A stretch of 64,000 bases of DNA from Macrobrachium rosenbergii. Taxonomy: Eukaryota > Arthropoda > Malacostraca > Decapoda > Palaemonidae. The position numbers and the translations under genes were made by a program. The notes below the pieces were generated by a model that was given only the letters and a program-made list of their open reading frames with translations, did no database searches and had not been told where the DNA came from. Shown here in pieces: positions 10,882 through 55,401 of the stretch (position 1 is the stretch's first letter; each line of letters opens with the position of its first letter). The DNA lies in assembly GCF_040412425.1 (NCBI RefSeq), contig NC_089767.1, positions 41,771,509 through 41,835,508 of the forward strand, given 5' to 3'.

Positions 10882-13198
10882 TGTAATTTGCTGTAGAAAA
10901 AGATTTTTTTCTGTTATTGTACAAGGACACATGGTTATTTGATGAATAGTGCGCATGACCCTACCCAATATGAAGAGAATGCAGGTCAAGACTAACACTA
11001 ACATATTTTATGTAAATGTCCAAGCTTCAGTTAGCTGTGAACCTGAAGGTTTGGAAACAAATCAAGGAAATTTTATTATAATCTTCATTATTTTCATGTT
11101 AAAGAATTAAGATAATTTTAAAGAGATTGGTTTAAACGGAGTATAAATTTTTGTTTTAAAGAACCCTACAGGCCAGCCATTGAAAACTCAAAACTGATTT
11201 AGGGATTAGTTTGAAATACATAATAATAATGATGATAATGAAAATATTGTACTGATGATAATATTGACAATAATACAGATATTAACAATTGTTAAAAGAC
11301 CTGCCTATATTGTGAGAATTAAAAGGTCAACAAAATTTGGAATGTCCCATACTTGTTAGTATTTTTTTTAAACTGGCTTGGTTAATGCTATTCATTCCAT
11401 TCCATCATACGGTATAGTACGTATAGTACAGTACTGTACTTAGTAGTTTTCAAGGATATACTAGTTATAGTGGAGAACTGATATTTACTTACCTGTTATA
11501 TGTGAAAACTCACCTTTAAAACTATTAGCAGTTTGTATGAGGGGGTAATTTTCTTTCATCAAGGATAGACATTTTTATTCAATTATAATTTTATACAAAA
11601 ATTCAAAGAAAGTATATGATTTGCTAAGCCATAAACACAATCAATTACTGTATTCCCATTGACTGACATATCAGTTAATGTTTTCTAGTCAAGTTACTAT
11701 CTACAAGATTTTTTTAACAATATTTACATATAGAGTAGTCAGATGACTGTGAAGTAAAGTACAGTACAGTATACGGATTCATAGAAAGATTGTGCACACC
11801 ACATTGACCGAAGAGGATATGATCCAATAAAGATTAGTATATACACCTGTGTTATCCCAAGAAGCTGAGAGATCTAATTTACAATGAGAGTCCTTACAGA
11901 GGTTTTGTGTGTTATTACCAATGCTCTATCCACCTGTTTTGCTTCTGGGTAAAAGAAAGTAGCTATGGAGTTGCATTTATAGTTACATAAATACTAAAAA
12001 CACAAGAAAAGAACTTCACAGAAATATTTGAGGACTTTTGGAATTTTGTAGATATTTCATCTCGTTCCTTTTTTGTTTTCTACATATTAGTTGGATTTAG
12101 AAGCTATATTATTATTACTGTATTATCTTAACTATTTTAATAATTTTGTTGCATGAAAATATTGAACCCGTTTCCATTATCATAAAAATCAGGAGGGCTG
12201 GCATTTCCCAGATTAGGAACTCTATCAGTCATCCCACTTTGTAAATTTCCTTGCCTCTCTCCAGAATCATTTTGTTTCTCTGAATTAGATTACGACCATT
12301 TACTCTCATTGAGGTTGGGAAATGAATAAATTCTAAGTGGTCAGAAAAATTCCCTCCATTCTGTATGAATGATGAAACGAAAACTATTCTGGGAAACTTT
12401 ACTTTTAGTTTTTTGGTGTAGTATTGAGGTCAGAAAATTAGTTTATTCATAATAAACAAGCATTTTGATGTTTAAACAGGACAAAGTCATCCATATTCAT
12501 AGCAACCTTCCAGACAGGATGCCCTTATCTGAACAAAGTAGACCAGTTGAAAGAAAGAGGAAATACTGAATATACATTGTTAATGACATAATCCATGATT
12601 AGATGCTAAAGTAAATAAAATAGACAAGTGATTAAATAGATAAATCCTGAAAAAAAAAAACTCAAGAAAATGAAAATATAACGGATTTACCTCGAGTACT
12701 GGATGAAGATCGCCATTTAGCATAAAGCGTCTGCATGAGATGACCTTGCTGCCACAAAAAGTGACTTAATTGCCTTGAAAAGAGCAAATGTTTAACTATT
12801 GTTCTTTAACAGTATGCTGATTTATGCTACTTTTGTCAATGGTATACAAAACAGAGCAAACATCACCATCATTTTCTCACTGAGGTTATAGTCTAGCAAA
12901 ATTGTCATTATTACAGTAATCCATTAGGATGTATGATATGCTAAGAGCACACAAATTTTAGATTACTGTAACTAATAATGGTCTGTAAGTAAATATTTTG
13001 TTCAGGTATATATATTACTTAGTACAGTATACAGAAAGTTATTTGATATGAAAGAAATAAAGAAGCTGTCACATCTCTTAGCTTTTATGTTTTATTTGCC
13101 AGAGAAATGAATGAATGTGACCACGTTTTGCAAAAATAACTTCTTCACAAAATGATGCAGCAGTTATTGCAAATTTGAAATTAAGAATCATTGAGTTG
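10882..13198. other. AT-rich intergenic sequence
   Basis: No exon, element or long simple repeat recognised. There are scattered short ACAGTACAGTA-type motifs. Confidence 0.5.
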
Positions 13199-13202
13199 TT
13201 TG

Positions 13203-13484
13203 TAATTATTGATCAGGTATTACATCAAAAATATTTAGGAGCTTATGCATTCTATGAATCCTTATGATTACTCTTACATTTGGTAAAATTTATGTACATT
13301 TAGTGATCACAGTACCCTTTATGGTGCAAATGGGAAATAAGAAATATTGAGATCTTTATAATTATTGATCAGGTATTACATCAAAAATATTTAGGAGCAT
13401 ATGCATTCTATGAATCCTTATGATTACTCTTACATTTGGTTAAATTTATGTACATTTAGTGATCACAGTACCCTTTATGGTTAA
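13203..13484. repeat. Local duplication, offset 157 bp
   Basis: A block of about 122 bp starting AATTATTGATCAGGTATTAC occurs at 13203 and again at 13360, nearly identical, through GATCACAGTACCCTTTATGG. About 33 unique bases separate the copies. Confidence 0.9.
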
Positions 13485-15589
13485 CTCTACAAACTACATT
13501 TTTTACATACTCTGTAAAAGTAAGACATCACAGTGCCATTACAGGCGTCTAACCTGACTTGTATTATGATTAAAGACACCCATACCCACAGATATTACTG
13601 GAGAAGTTTTCCAGAAGAAAATATCTAATTTTGGCAACTGTGATCAAGTCCAATAAGAAGGAAAAAAGAATTCCCTCTCAGGAAACACAACAAATTTACT
13701 GGGGGGGCATTATAATCTAGCAACCAGTCTTGCATTACATGGCTTAACAAGATATGATCTCTAGTGAGTACACATGTAAGAGTTGAAGCCATCCATTAGC
13801 TGAAACCCTTTCATTTGTACATTTTGATTCTGAGATCTGGAATATGGTTCTTGTATTACTGAGGAAAGTAATATAGAAACTGATCTCGGTTTCTGAGCTG
13901 TGACTGTATCTGAAGAAACTATTTAAGATGTGTTTTAAATCTCCAAAGTTCTGTTAAAGGTAGAATGATCGAAGCCATTTCTTCTAGTTTTGGTGTGAAT
14001 TTGGTTTGCTAGTGATTCAGAACTGTAGGATGGGATACTTTACTTTTATTACTGAGTCCCTAGTTTCCAGTTATGTTTTCTTTTTAACTCTGTAGTTGCA
14101 TGGCTTATCCATATTTTATGGTGATGGGAATTGTAGTTAAAATGTCTTCTTTCTTGGTGTATTTTGAATTGAGAAAGGCATCTTTGTTTCAAGTAAGGTA
14201 AGTGCAGAGATTACAGTAGAAAACCATTTACAGTGTATCGTGTTCTATAATACGTAGTACGTACTTCCACAGCAGTATCACTATTCAAGTTTGGCATCAC
14301 ATCATATGTTAGGTCAAGTTATGTTGGAGTGGAATTTGGGTATATTTATAAGTCCATTCCTTTCACAAGTCACCAGTAACTGAAGGACACCTGTCATCAT
14401 ATTGCACATCACCTCACTGTTTCTCCAGTAGCACCAGGCATAGAATACATCATGACAATATAATAATTTAATCCTTGAAGATTACATATACATTGTAAGA
14501 GTACAAGAAGGGAAATGTTTTCTTGGGTTATTGTCATATTTTCACAGTTCATGAATTATTGTACAAACCTTTCATGTCAGTGGGCTTCGAATTCTCATCT
14601 CAGTTGTATGTTTTGTGTGTTCAAAACCTAAACGAGATGAGAATCCATTTTCCAGCTCTCCAGCAAGATTCTTAAGAACAAGTTTATAAAATTTCACTCA
14701 GAACTTACAGCAAAAGTGCACATTTGATGTTTAACACATTGTACATTTTTTGCACATAAGGTTGATGACATTTCCAAAACCAGCACATGTCAATTGTTTC
14801 ACAATTTTTTAGTAACAGTTTGCTCCTCTCTGAATATTAAAGACATAAGTAACAGCTCCACTAATAATTGAGAAAACATTTGTAAGTAGAATAATTTAAA
14901 CATGGATTTCATTTTCCAAAAAATGAGGGCCATGTTGAAAGAGACCGTAAAGCTGAAAGGAAAATCATTCAGCCTCTGAATAACTCAAAAGGAATCTGAA
15001 GTATTGTCTCACTCGTCAGTTGTAATGTTGATGCAAAATTATCTTGCATCAGTTTATTCGTCTACATCATCATCGATGTAGTATTTTCTTAGAGTTCTGG
15101 TTTTTCAAAATTCATTGCAGTTCCCCTTATTGATCACTTAAGGGCACTTTACACTAAAGATTTTCATATTTCCTGAGATAACTTTTTCAGCAATCACATG
15201 AAAGTAAGGAAAATATTTGCTCTAGATTAAAATTCAAACCGAATAACAATTAATTTGTAGTAATCTGGTTTTTACTGCTGTTTTTGAATGATGGCCCCAG
15301 AAGAATCTTCCAAACCAAACTAAAATTTTAGGAAAGTAGTGTTTTCAGTTAGGAATGAATAAGAGTATAGTGCTCTGCAAGTGTATCCTGTTTTGACATT
15401 TCACAGTAGGAATGGTTCACTGGTTTGTTGGCTTATTATTTATCAGCACATTAATTAGATTGATATTTTCTTATTTTCTGTGCAGGTAAGGTTCTGCTTG
15501 ATAGTGATTCCTGGAGCCATGATGAGAGCAAGACTTGAGCACTGTGAAGCTCTCTCAGCCTATGGTGTTCTTCTTGACGACTGACGCAT
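13485..15589 (-). other. Probable 3' UTR / downstream flank of the cystin-like gene
   Basis: This is the region past the stop codon of the - strand gene. No coding sequence is seen. The UTR end cannot be fixed because several AATAAA-like hexamers exist on the - strand in this AT-rich DNA. Confidence 0.35.
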
Positions 15590-45780
<30,191 letters not shown>

Positions 45781-45823
45781 GGTTCACTTGAAACGGTGAT
45801 TTAACCCCTTTTTTTTTATTTTT

Positions 45824-46135
45824 ATTTGAGTGCAGTCTGTTTAATTACCTGTATGCCATTTTCGAGAGTTCAGGTCAAGTCCCTTCCACAATGACATTTA
45901 CACTTTTTCTTGCCCAGTAACTTTCCCTACGCGTACTTACATATTTTAAAAGTACTTTTTTTCATGTTGGTTTTATTTTTATTTAAGTGAAGTCTGGTTA
46001 ATTACCTTTATGCCATTTTCGAGAGTTTAGGTTAAACCCCCTTCCACAATGACTTTTACACTTTTTCTTGCTCAGAAACTTTCCCTACGCGTGCTTACAT
46101 ATATTTTAAAAGTACTTTTCTTCATGTTGGTTGAA
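45824..46135. repeat. Tandem duplication, period 157 bp, upstream of the cystin-like start
   Basis: ATTTGAGTG...TTCATGTTGGTT (45824-45970) is repeated as ATTTAAGTG...TTCATGTTGGTT (45981-46131). The copies share GCCATTTTCGAGAGTT, CCTTCCACAATGAC and CTTTCCCTACGCGT and are about 93% alike. The duplication begins about 45 bases upstream of the ATG, so it lies in the 5' UTR, first intron or promoter. Confidence 0.92.
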
Positions 46136-47140
<1,005 letters not shown>

Positions 47141-47398
47141 TTTTCGAAGTAGGAAAGTTATGCGTATGAAGATCGATATATTTGAATAATTCCGCATCAT
47201 ATCAATAATTGACGAACCCAGTCGAGTGTTGGAATATTTACGAGAAGTTTCTAATTGTTTTCTTGCAAGCAGAAGATTGTCTTCATCATTACTGCCATTA
47301 TCGTTCTTGCTCATGTTTATTCAATGACTACAGTTTGCAAAATAAGTCAGTGTTCTTTCTGTAACCTTCAGACTACGAAGTATTGAAGTCATAAAATT
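47141..47398. other. No recognised feature
   Basis: Short AT-rich segment between two repeats. Confidence 0.5.
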
Positions 47399-47692
47399 TC
47401 TGTCCGCCCTCAGATCTTAAAAACTATTGAGGCTAGAGGGCTGCAAATCGGTATGTTGATCATCCACCCTCCAATCATCAAACATACCAAATTGCAAGCT
47501 TCTAGCCTCAGTAGTTTTTATTTTATTTAAGGTTAAAGTTAGCCACGATCGTGCGTCTGGCAACATTATAGGACATGTCACCCCCGGGCCGTGGCTGAAA
47601 ATTTCATGAGCCGTGGCTCATACAGCCTTATTCGCTGTACAGAAAACTCGATTGCGCCGAAGAAACTTCGGCGAATTTCTTACTTGTTTAAC
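47399..47692 (+). repeat. Multi-hairpin repeat family, copy 4 (5' truncated)
   Basis: Starts at TCTGTCCGCCCTCAGATC and contains the long inverted repeat, GTGCGTCTGGCAAC, CCCGGGCCGTGG and GAAAACTCGATTGCGCCGAA with CTTCGGCG. The CCACCGAAA hairpin is deleted. Confidence 0.82.
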
Positions 47693-48435
47693 ATAATCAC
47701 GGGAAAATGTGCTATCTTATTCCACTGCACGCAGAAAGCAATGACCTTTGCAATGAGAAAACGTACTATCCTTTACAACTAAAATTCTCTCATATTTGAG
47801 CCTCATTATCACACTTGCAGTTTCGTCACTGTATGAAGTAATAACCTCATCATAATGAGGTCATAAAATTTTCTAACTGAGCCTATTACACGAAGGAGTC
47901 AGTTCCATTTCATTGCTTTTCTTTCTTATCGAGATTAGCCAAATAGGTCACTTTTGTGCTTCGATCACGCGAATAATATCGGTTTTCTGTTTTGCTCATA
48001 TGACACGGAAGTCGGTACATACGTTTTCATTCCTGCTAATTTACACAGGACAACCAATTCTCTTTGTAATGAGAGGGTTGTACAACTCGTTTAGCATTGG
48101 TGAGTCTCCTCACACTTGCATAATACCAGATCGGCCACTCTTGTTACTGCCTATCTTTTCCTCTTATTAAACACTTGTTATTGCCTCTCTTTTTCTCCTA
48201 TTAAACACACACACCTATAGATAAGGGTCTGTAGTTATCCTCCTGCCCCCTTGGTTTGCATAGAAAATATGAATTAATAATTTGTTGTGACTGTTGAAGT
48301 CTCGCAGTTCATTAATATAAAAAATTGACGAAAAGCAGCTTTTATTATTTCATGCTGTTTCATTAATTACCAGGTGAACAATCAGCTGTTCCTTCCCTTG
48401 TTGCTTGAGAGTATGTTACTTTTGAGTGTGTCTGT

Positions 48436-48436
<1 letters not shown>
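47693..48436. other. No recognised feature
   Basis: AT-rich; open frames here (47591-47782, 47913-48170) show no similarity I can name, and the first starts within the repeat copy. Confidence 0.4.

Positions 48437-48497
<61 letters not shown>
48437..48497. repeat. (CT)n microsatellite
   Basis: About 30 CT units. Confidence 0.97.
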
Positions 48498-48499
<2 letters not shown>

Positions 48500-48500
<1 letters not shown>

Positions 48501-48985
48501 GTGTGTATACCTCGATTCCGGAATTTGTTTTGTATATGTGTTTTGTGTTGGTTTCTTGATTCATTGACTGGTTTTGTGTGCGTGTGTGTACGGTTTAGTC
48601 CAATGACTGGTCCATCCTGTTCAGACCTACCTACACTACATATAATGCCTACATATGTACAACGACCTTTTGTAGAATTACATTGGAGATCTGTATAGTC
48701 CCAAGAACTGCCCTGATAGAATAAATACCACAATTTTCACCTCCTTTTTGCATAATATCACATACATATCAAGTCTTATCTACCCTGGCGAGGTATCTAG
48801 AACCCCAAGGAATTTCCTTTCCATTCTGGTCTGTGGTAACGAAGCTTCTGTTTACCTGTCCATTGGCTACATTGATTACCCCCCTGAGTGAGCGTGACTC
48901 ACCTGTGCAGATCGTCCATACTCGACCCGGGTTACACCTGTCTTGTTTGCTTACGTTTTGCGGTCGGGATTAGAGCGTTTCATTT
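48500..48985. other. No recognised feature
   Basis: No exon or element seen. Confidence 0.4.
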
Positions 48986-48986
48986 C

Positions 48987-48987
<1 letters not shown>

Positions 48988-49062
<75 letters not shown>

Positions 49063-49107
49063 CATTATTATTGATAATGTAAATAATAGTAAGATAATAT
49101 TAATAAA

Positions 49108-49153
<46 letters not shown>

Positions 49154-49216
49154 GTATAAAATTACTTAACAGCAAACTTACTAGTGAATGGAAAACTGAA
49201 ATACATTGTTGTGTTG

Positions 49217-49287
<71 letters not shown>

Positions 49288-49290
49288 TTA
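48988..49290. repeat. Three (ATT)n tracts with duplicated spacer
   Basis: ATT tracts at 48988-49072, 49110-49154 and 49218-49288. The second and third are each followed by a nearly identical unit of about 60 bp (TTATAAAAT.AC.TAACAG.AAACTTACTAGTGAATGGAAA.CTGAAATACATTGTTGTG), so tract and spacer were duplicated together. The second spacer copy runs to about 49347. Confidence 0.92.
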
Positions 49291-49604
49291 TAAAATGACC
49301 TAACAGTAAACTTACTAGTGAATGGAAACCTGAAATACATTGTTGTGCTATTGTAATTTTTTTGTATTATATTCTAGGTTTAAAATGTACATGGAAGCTT
49401 TCTCGTGTTTACTCATATTTCATACAGGATGATAAATGTATATCTAGGCCTTTACATTTCTAGTTGAAAATGAGAATTAAGGAGGCTGTGTTGTAAACAG
49501 TGATGATATGATGACACCACAAAAAGATATCATTATATTTTGAGACGATCAACTTTTCACACTTTGGGTAAAGATATATTTCTCTTTACGAAGTCAACTA
49601 TGAA

Positions 49605-49995
49605 ATTCTTCGGCGCAATCGAGTTTTCTGTACAGCGTATAATCAAGGTCACCGAAAATAGATCTATCGGTGGTCTCGGTATAATGCTGTATGAGCCGTG
49701 GCCCGTGAAAAATTTAACCACGGCCCGGTGGTGGCCTGTCCTGTATCGTTGCCAGACGCACGATTATGGCTAATTGTAACCTTAAATAAAATAAAAACAA
49801 CTGAGGTTAGAGGGCTGCAATTTGGTATGTTTGATGATTAGAAGGTGGATGATCATCATACCAATTTGCAGGCCTCTAGCCTCAGTAGTTTTTAAGATAT
49901 AAGGGCGGACAGAAAAAAAGTGCGGACGGAAAAAGTGCGGACGGACAGACAGACAAAGCCATCTCAGTAGTTTTCTTTTACAGAAAATTAAAAAT
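49605..49995 (-). repeat. Multi-hairpin repeat family, copy 5
   Basis: From CTTCGGCGCAATCGAGTTTT to GTAGTTTTCTTTTACAG, with the long inverted repeat intact. AAAGTGCGGACGGA is doubled, and the CCACCGAAA hairpin is shortened. Confidence 0.85.
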
Positions 49996-49999
49996 GATC

Positions 50000-50520
50000 C
50001 CTTTCGATGAAAATGTTCACGACCACAGCATTCCCATATGTGTGACTTGGAGCCTCTGAGAAGTATAGCCAGTACAATGACATTTAGAGACCTGAGCAAG
50101 AATAGAACGTTGGTCTTCCAAGTTCGTTGACTTTTCAGAAAAGCGAGGGAGTGAAAAAGGAATTAATACTTTTTCCTGGTGTCCTTTTGTAAAATTCGTC
50201 CTGGTGAGTGATTTTTGTAATTAAAAAGAAATCTGTTGAGTGAATGTCTGGAATAATGACTGATGTTGGGATATGAAGGGAAAACGGTGGTTAATGAGTT
50301 AGTGAGAGAAATCTTAGAACGCCGTCAATCTGGAACCATGGTGAATAAGTGCTTTCATTTTACTTCATTGCAAGGAATTATGGGGCTTAAACGCAAAGTT
50401 CAGAAGGCCATAAATCCCTAAACATGACGTAGATGAAGGTCTGATTGAAATGCCATAGGTCTTTAATATCGAGGTTGTCTGATTGAAATACATAAGGATA
50501 AAGATAATATTGAAACCTGT
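50000..50520. other. No recognised feature
   Basis: No exon or element recognised before the minisatellite. Confidence 0.4.
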
Positions 50521-50522
50521 TG

Positions 50523-50925
50523 TCAATGGAAGGCGGTACAGTGGATCGGGAGGGTAGGGGAAAGATAATACCCTCCTCCTGCAAACCTGTTTGTCTACCC
50601 CTGGGTGGAGGCGGTTAGGTAGTGGATCGGGAGGGTACGGGAGACATGGCACATCCACCCTCCTCCTGCAAATCTGGAGCAAATCCGTTTCTCCACCCTG
50701 GGTGGGGGCGGGTTAGGTAGGGAATTGGGAAAGTACGGGGAAGACATGGCACATCCACCCTCCTGGAAACCTGTTTGTCCAGCCCGTTTGGGGGCGGGGT
50801 AGGTAGGGAATTGGGAAGGTAGGGAAGACATGACACATCCACCCTCCTCCTGCAAACCTGTTTGTCCGCCCTGGGTGGGGGCGGGGTAGGTAGTGGATTG
50901 GAAGGGTAGGGGAGACATGATGGGC
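50523..50925. repeat. About 95-bp minisatellite, 4-5 copies
   Basis: Units contain GGTAGGGGAGACATGGCACA, TCCACCCTCCTCCTGCAAAC, CTGTTTGTCCACCCTGGGTG and GGGGCGGGTTAGGTAG. They look protein-like on the - strand (PYPPNPLPNRPHPG-type) only because of base composition. Confidence 0.88.
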
Positions 50926-51256
50926 AGCACCAGGTTCCAGCACAGCGTAGCAAGCGCCATCAAACTCTTCACAGAAATAATATTTAGAGGCAGACTTTGA
51001 AAGTCGAAGTAAGTCGGGTTGTTCGTTGCGTTCATTCATTTTTAAAAGCCTCGCCAATGTCCTTGGCGAGATGGCCTTGAATGGTGAGCGTTTGAGAATT
51101 GTTTGCAGTAATAGCAGTAGCTGTAGTGGTATTATTAGCAGAAATGACGGTAGTAGTAGTACAAAGTCCGTTTATGAGGGTGCGGATATGGGGAAATCGC
51201 TGTTGTATATACGATCTTAGTCTCATTTGTATAATATTAATATGATCTTAGTCTCA

Positions 51257-51604
<348 letters not shown>

Positions 51605-51625
51605 CGTGCGCGTTCACTACTCACA

Positions 51626-51715
51626 TATGACGACAGTGAGCAAGCATTCAAAGATTTATCCAGCCTACAATCATTAGGCAAGCGATCGCGTGCCGGGCCG
51701 TCTAATCAGTCACAG
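51626..51715 (+). other. Exon-like segment, unproven
   Basis: Reading [21 protein letters not shown] then PSNQSQ, followed by a good donor (CACAG/GTAGGT at 51716). Composition is less AT-rich than around it and the peptide looks natural, but upstream lies a TA microsatellite without a proper acceptor, so a 5' boundary cannot be given. Confidence 0.25.
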
Positions 51716-51907
51716 GTAGGTTGTTTCAATCGTACATTACAGCCGATATCGGTTCTATTTTTGGTTCCATTCCTGTATGCCTCGTCCCTGCTGAGCTGTG
51801 GTCCATGCTTCATCTGCCTTGGTTATAGAGGTTTTAACTCTTTTTACAGTCTAGACCTTGTAATTTACTGCAATAACGAATGTTCATTGTCATTTACTCT
51901 GAGAATG

Positions 51908-52005
51908 AAAAGCATGTCTTTCCTACCTTCCCAATTCCCTACCTACCCCCCTCCACCCAGGGTGGACAAACAGATTTGCAGGAGGAGGGTGGATGTGTCA
52001 TGTGT
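51908..52005. repeat. Dispersed unit of the 95-bp minisatellite, opposite orientation
   Basis: CTTTCCTACCTTCCCAATTC ... CAGGGTGGACAAACAGATTT ... GAGGAGGGTGGATGTGTCAT is the reverse complement of one unit of the array at 50523-50925, 1 kb away. Confidence 0.85.
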
Positions 52006-52289
52006 TGATGCCCCTTTGCAAGTTTTTTTAATCAAGGATATCGGTTTGTCTCCTCTCTGTTCTGATTCTTCTGTACTGTCACCATTGTGGCTGTTTATCT
52101 TCTGTCAGAGTAATGTTGGAACGGTCACAATATTCAGTATTCAGATGTTTATTGATAATCAGGTGATGTTATTTTAGATATTTCAAGTTCTATCAGACGT
52201 GTCTAGATATTGCGAGTTCTTGCAGATGTGTTTAGATATTTGCATTCTTTCAGATGTGTTATTTTATATATTGCATTCTTACCCCAACC

Positions 52290-52295
<6 letters not shown>

Positions 52296-52369
<74 letters not shown>

Positions 52370-52383
52370 TGTATATATATATA
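52296..52383. repeat. (TA)n microsatellite
   Basis: About 40 TA units. Confidence 0.97.
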
Positions 52384-52584
52384 ACTTTTTTTTATGGAAC
52401 AGGAAAATTTAGGGTACTGCGTTACCTATCCCATAGGTCCCCGTAATAAAAAAATAAGTTAAATATTATCGTACTTCTTGCTTGTCAGACGTCAGACCTT
52501 CAGGAAGTATTACCCAATCTCTGCTCGTGCCATCGATTCTCCGGCCTGAAGGCCAAACATTTATTAAAAAATAGTGACCTCATG

Positions 52585-52586
<2 letters not shown>

Positions 52587-52643
<57 letters not shown>
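52587..52643. repeat. (CT)n microsatellite
   Basis: About 28 CT units. Confidence 0.97.
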
Positions 52644-52646
<3 letters not shown>

Positions 52647-52847
52647 CTTGTTTACATCATTAACTGGTTTTACCTCCAGCAGAGGTCAAGTTTGTGAATT
52701 TTCCCCCGTGCGGTGTATTGATTCGGATGGGGACCTATTATTTAACCTAATTCTTCAAGTTTGCTTCAAAATTGGCTGACTCAAGGAACCAGGATTCGTT
52801 CATTTATATTGTATTTGTTATATGGTATTTATTTTTTAATAATTGTA

Positions 52848-52927
52848 TGGAGAGAGAGAGACAGAGAGAGTAAAGAGAGATCTTGTATTTACATTAATGA
52901 AAGGTATTTACAGACATAAAGGCACCT

Positions 52928-52975
<48 letters not shown>

Positions 52976-53092
52976 GAAGACCATCTTATATTTACAGACA
53001 TAAAAGCACCTGTTTGGTATGGATAGAGAGAGAGAGAGGGAGAGAGAGGTGAAGACCATCTTGTATTTACAGACCTAAAAGGTACCTGTTTG

Positions 53093-53126
<34 letters not shown>

Positions 53127-53165
53127 GGACCGTCTTGTATTTACAGACATAAAAGGCGCATGTTA
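52848..53165. repeat. Composite array: (GA)n alternating with a CTTGTATTTACAGACATAAA spacer
   Basis: Four GA tracts separated by about 55-bp spacers (GTGAAGACCATCTTGTATTT + ACAGACATAAAAGGCACCTG + TTTGGTATGG). Confidence 0.93.
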
Positions 53166-53317
53166 GTAGCTAATTTTTTTTTTTTTCTTGTAGCAACTAA
53201 AGGTGACATTTGAATTGTTATGGATACTTTCCATTGTAATTTCGAAAGTGCCAAAAATAACGGTGATGACTGAAGATAATGACCTCTTATTGGTTTGAAA
53301 AGAATTCCCTAATCACG

Positions 53318-53378
53318 ACTGCATATTTTGAACTAGTGTTCGTAAATCCTGCATATTTTGAACTAGTGTTCGTCAAGG
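53318..53378. repeat. 30-bp tandem duplication
   Basis: CTGCATATTTTGAACTAGTG + TTCGT occurs twice in succession. Confidence 0.9.
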
Positions 53379-53379
53379 A

Positions 53380-53928
53380 TTTTATCATACGTTTCTTATT
53401 TTATCAAACGTCTCACTGATCATACGACTTGCATTAATGAAAATATTTTCTGGTCTTTCGACCATGATGTAACAGCCTGTCGTATTAATACAAAACAGAA
53501 CGTGAAGTATTCAGGAACGTGACGTAATTCATCGTGAGCGTGTTTATCTGCAAAGTGCCTTCTATTGATCAAGCTTTTCCAAGTGCTCTGTGCATGTTCC
53601 GTAATCATTCATTATGCTTTTTCACGTCTGTTGCTAATTACACTGTGTGACACGGTGTTTGACAATTGTGTTTCTCGGAATATACTTCCTTGTAAAATCA
53701 TCTACATGTCCTTTAGATCGCTTGAGCAGTTGCGAGAGCCAGAATGTGATACTGTTTGATTTTACATAAAATATAAGACGTAACGAACTAGCGGATCCAG
53801 GGAGGGGGAGGGCGTCACCTGGGCTCGTGCTCCCCCCATGAAAAATTAAGACAAAATAATAATATTAAAGATTTAGATAATAATAACATAAATGAGAAAT
53901 ATGAAAATGGGGGAAAATAAAAACCTAT

Positions 53929-53930
<2 letters not shown>
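53380..53930. other. No recognised feature
   Basis: Open frames on both strands around 53420-53760 have no support. Confidence 0.4.

Positions 53931-54019
<89 letters not shown>
53931..54019. repeat. (TA)n microsatellite
   Basis: About 43 TA units. Confidence 0.97.
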
Positions 54020-54022
<3 letters not shown>

Positions 54023-54559
54023 ATTGGTTTCTTTTGCAAGGAAGTCAAGTTATTCTCTGCCACTTCCTGTTTCTGCTGCAAAGTAATTTGCGAAAATCAA
54101 GGTCAACGTCAAGTTGAAATACCCCTCTAGGAATGATTTCTTAGATTCTGTAGGGTCTGCCTCCTCAGAATTTATGCCACTCCCTTCGGCTTTAAAATGT
54201 TTAAATGTTCACGTTTTGATGCAAATGTTGATTGTAGTGTTTATCACTTATAACACGTATCAAGAGGTGCTGGATATTTCTGTGGTGCTGAAGACCTTAA
54301 AATTAAATTTGCCATTCCGCAAATTTTGATTTCAAGTGACGGTTCTGGATATAGTTAGTGTAAGGTCATATCGTATCTAGAGGTATTCATTTGTTGACAC
54401 GGCACCCTACAGATATTTTGTTTCGTACTGAATCAGTGCTGAGTAGAGTTAATGGAGTTTATTTCGCTAAAGATTTTTCACTTTTGGACACCACCGTGGT
54501 TATTGAGGAACTGTTTCATCGTGAAACCACAACTGCAAGGGAGTAGATCGTCAGAAAGA

Positions 54560-54880
54560 ATTACTAAAAATTAGCTGTTATCATTTTCAAAGGTATTCGA
54601 TAATAACTACAAAACATTGAATATCCACTTTGCGTAATATAGGTGCATCTAATCAGTGTTACTCTTGACTTCTTACATTTTCACTGCAGATTTTATTTTT
54701 AATATTTCAAGTCCATAATTACTAAAAGTTAGCTGTTATCGTTTTCAAAGGTGTTCGATAATAACTACAAAACATTGAGTATCCACTTTGCGTAATATTG
54801 GTGCATCTAATCAGTGTTACTCTTGACTTCTTACATTTTCACTGTAGATTTTATTTTTAATATTTTAAGTCCATAATTTT
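54560..54880. repeat. Tandem duplication, period 158 bp
   Basis: ATTACTAAAA(A/G)TTAGCTG starts copies at 54560 and 54718. They are more than 95% alike through TTTTTAATATTT.AAGTCCATAA. Confidence 0.93.
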
Positions 54881-54889
54881 GTAAAACTC

Positions 54890-55398
54890 ACAAACAGCAA
54901 TAATGACTTTCCTTATGCACTGAGTACATTGAGGTCATATTGTATTTTATGTCAACCTTTATGCATTTTGGTATGATTTTTCCGAACTACCACCTTTGCA
55001 AAGGTGATAATTCACGGTGATAATTCATGTACGGTGCTGAGAGGGAGGTTTTGTGCCTATCGCCATGCGTATGGGAGTTACTGAGACGTAAAGGCATGTG
55101 ATAGCTGTTAGGTAGCGGGCAATTTACGTAAATGCCCGTCATTATATATAATAGCTCTAGATCGGGCATATTTTCGCTTTGCGTGAAGACTTGAACGTAA
55201 TCACCCACCATACCCTTATGTAACGGCCGTATATTTTTGTCCTTCCGCTGAGCGATGAAAAAGTAAACAGCCTTGACCAGTCTGCGTTTTGTTAAGGAAA
55301 AGATTAAAGTGGGTTTTTTAGGGGGATATAAATAAACCTATTTTTTTTTATCTCGTGATAACGAATAACTCAGTGAGAAATACAAACTCATTTAGTTC
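54890..55398. other. No recognised feature
   Basis: AT-rich flank without exon or element. Confidence 0.4.
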
Positions 55399-55401
55399 TC
55401 T

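Noticed and set aside
50365..51057. Proline-rich proteins on the - strand
   Set aside because: Produced by a GC-rich minisatellite of about 95 bp; three overlapping frames look alike, so none is favoured.
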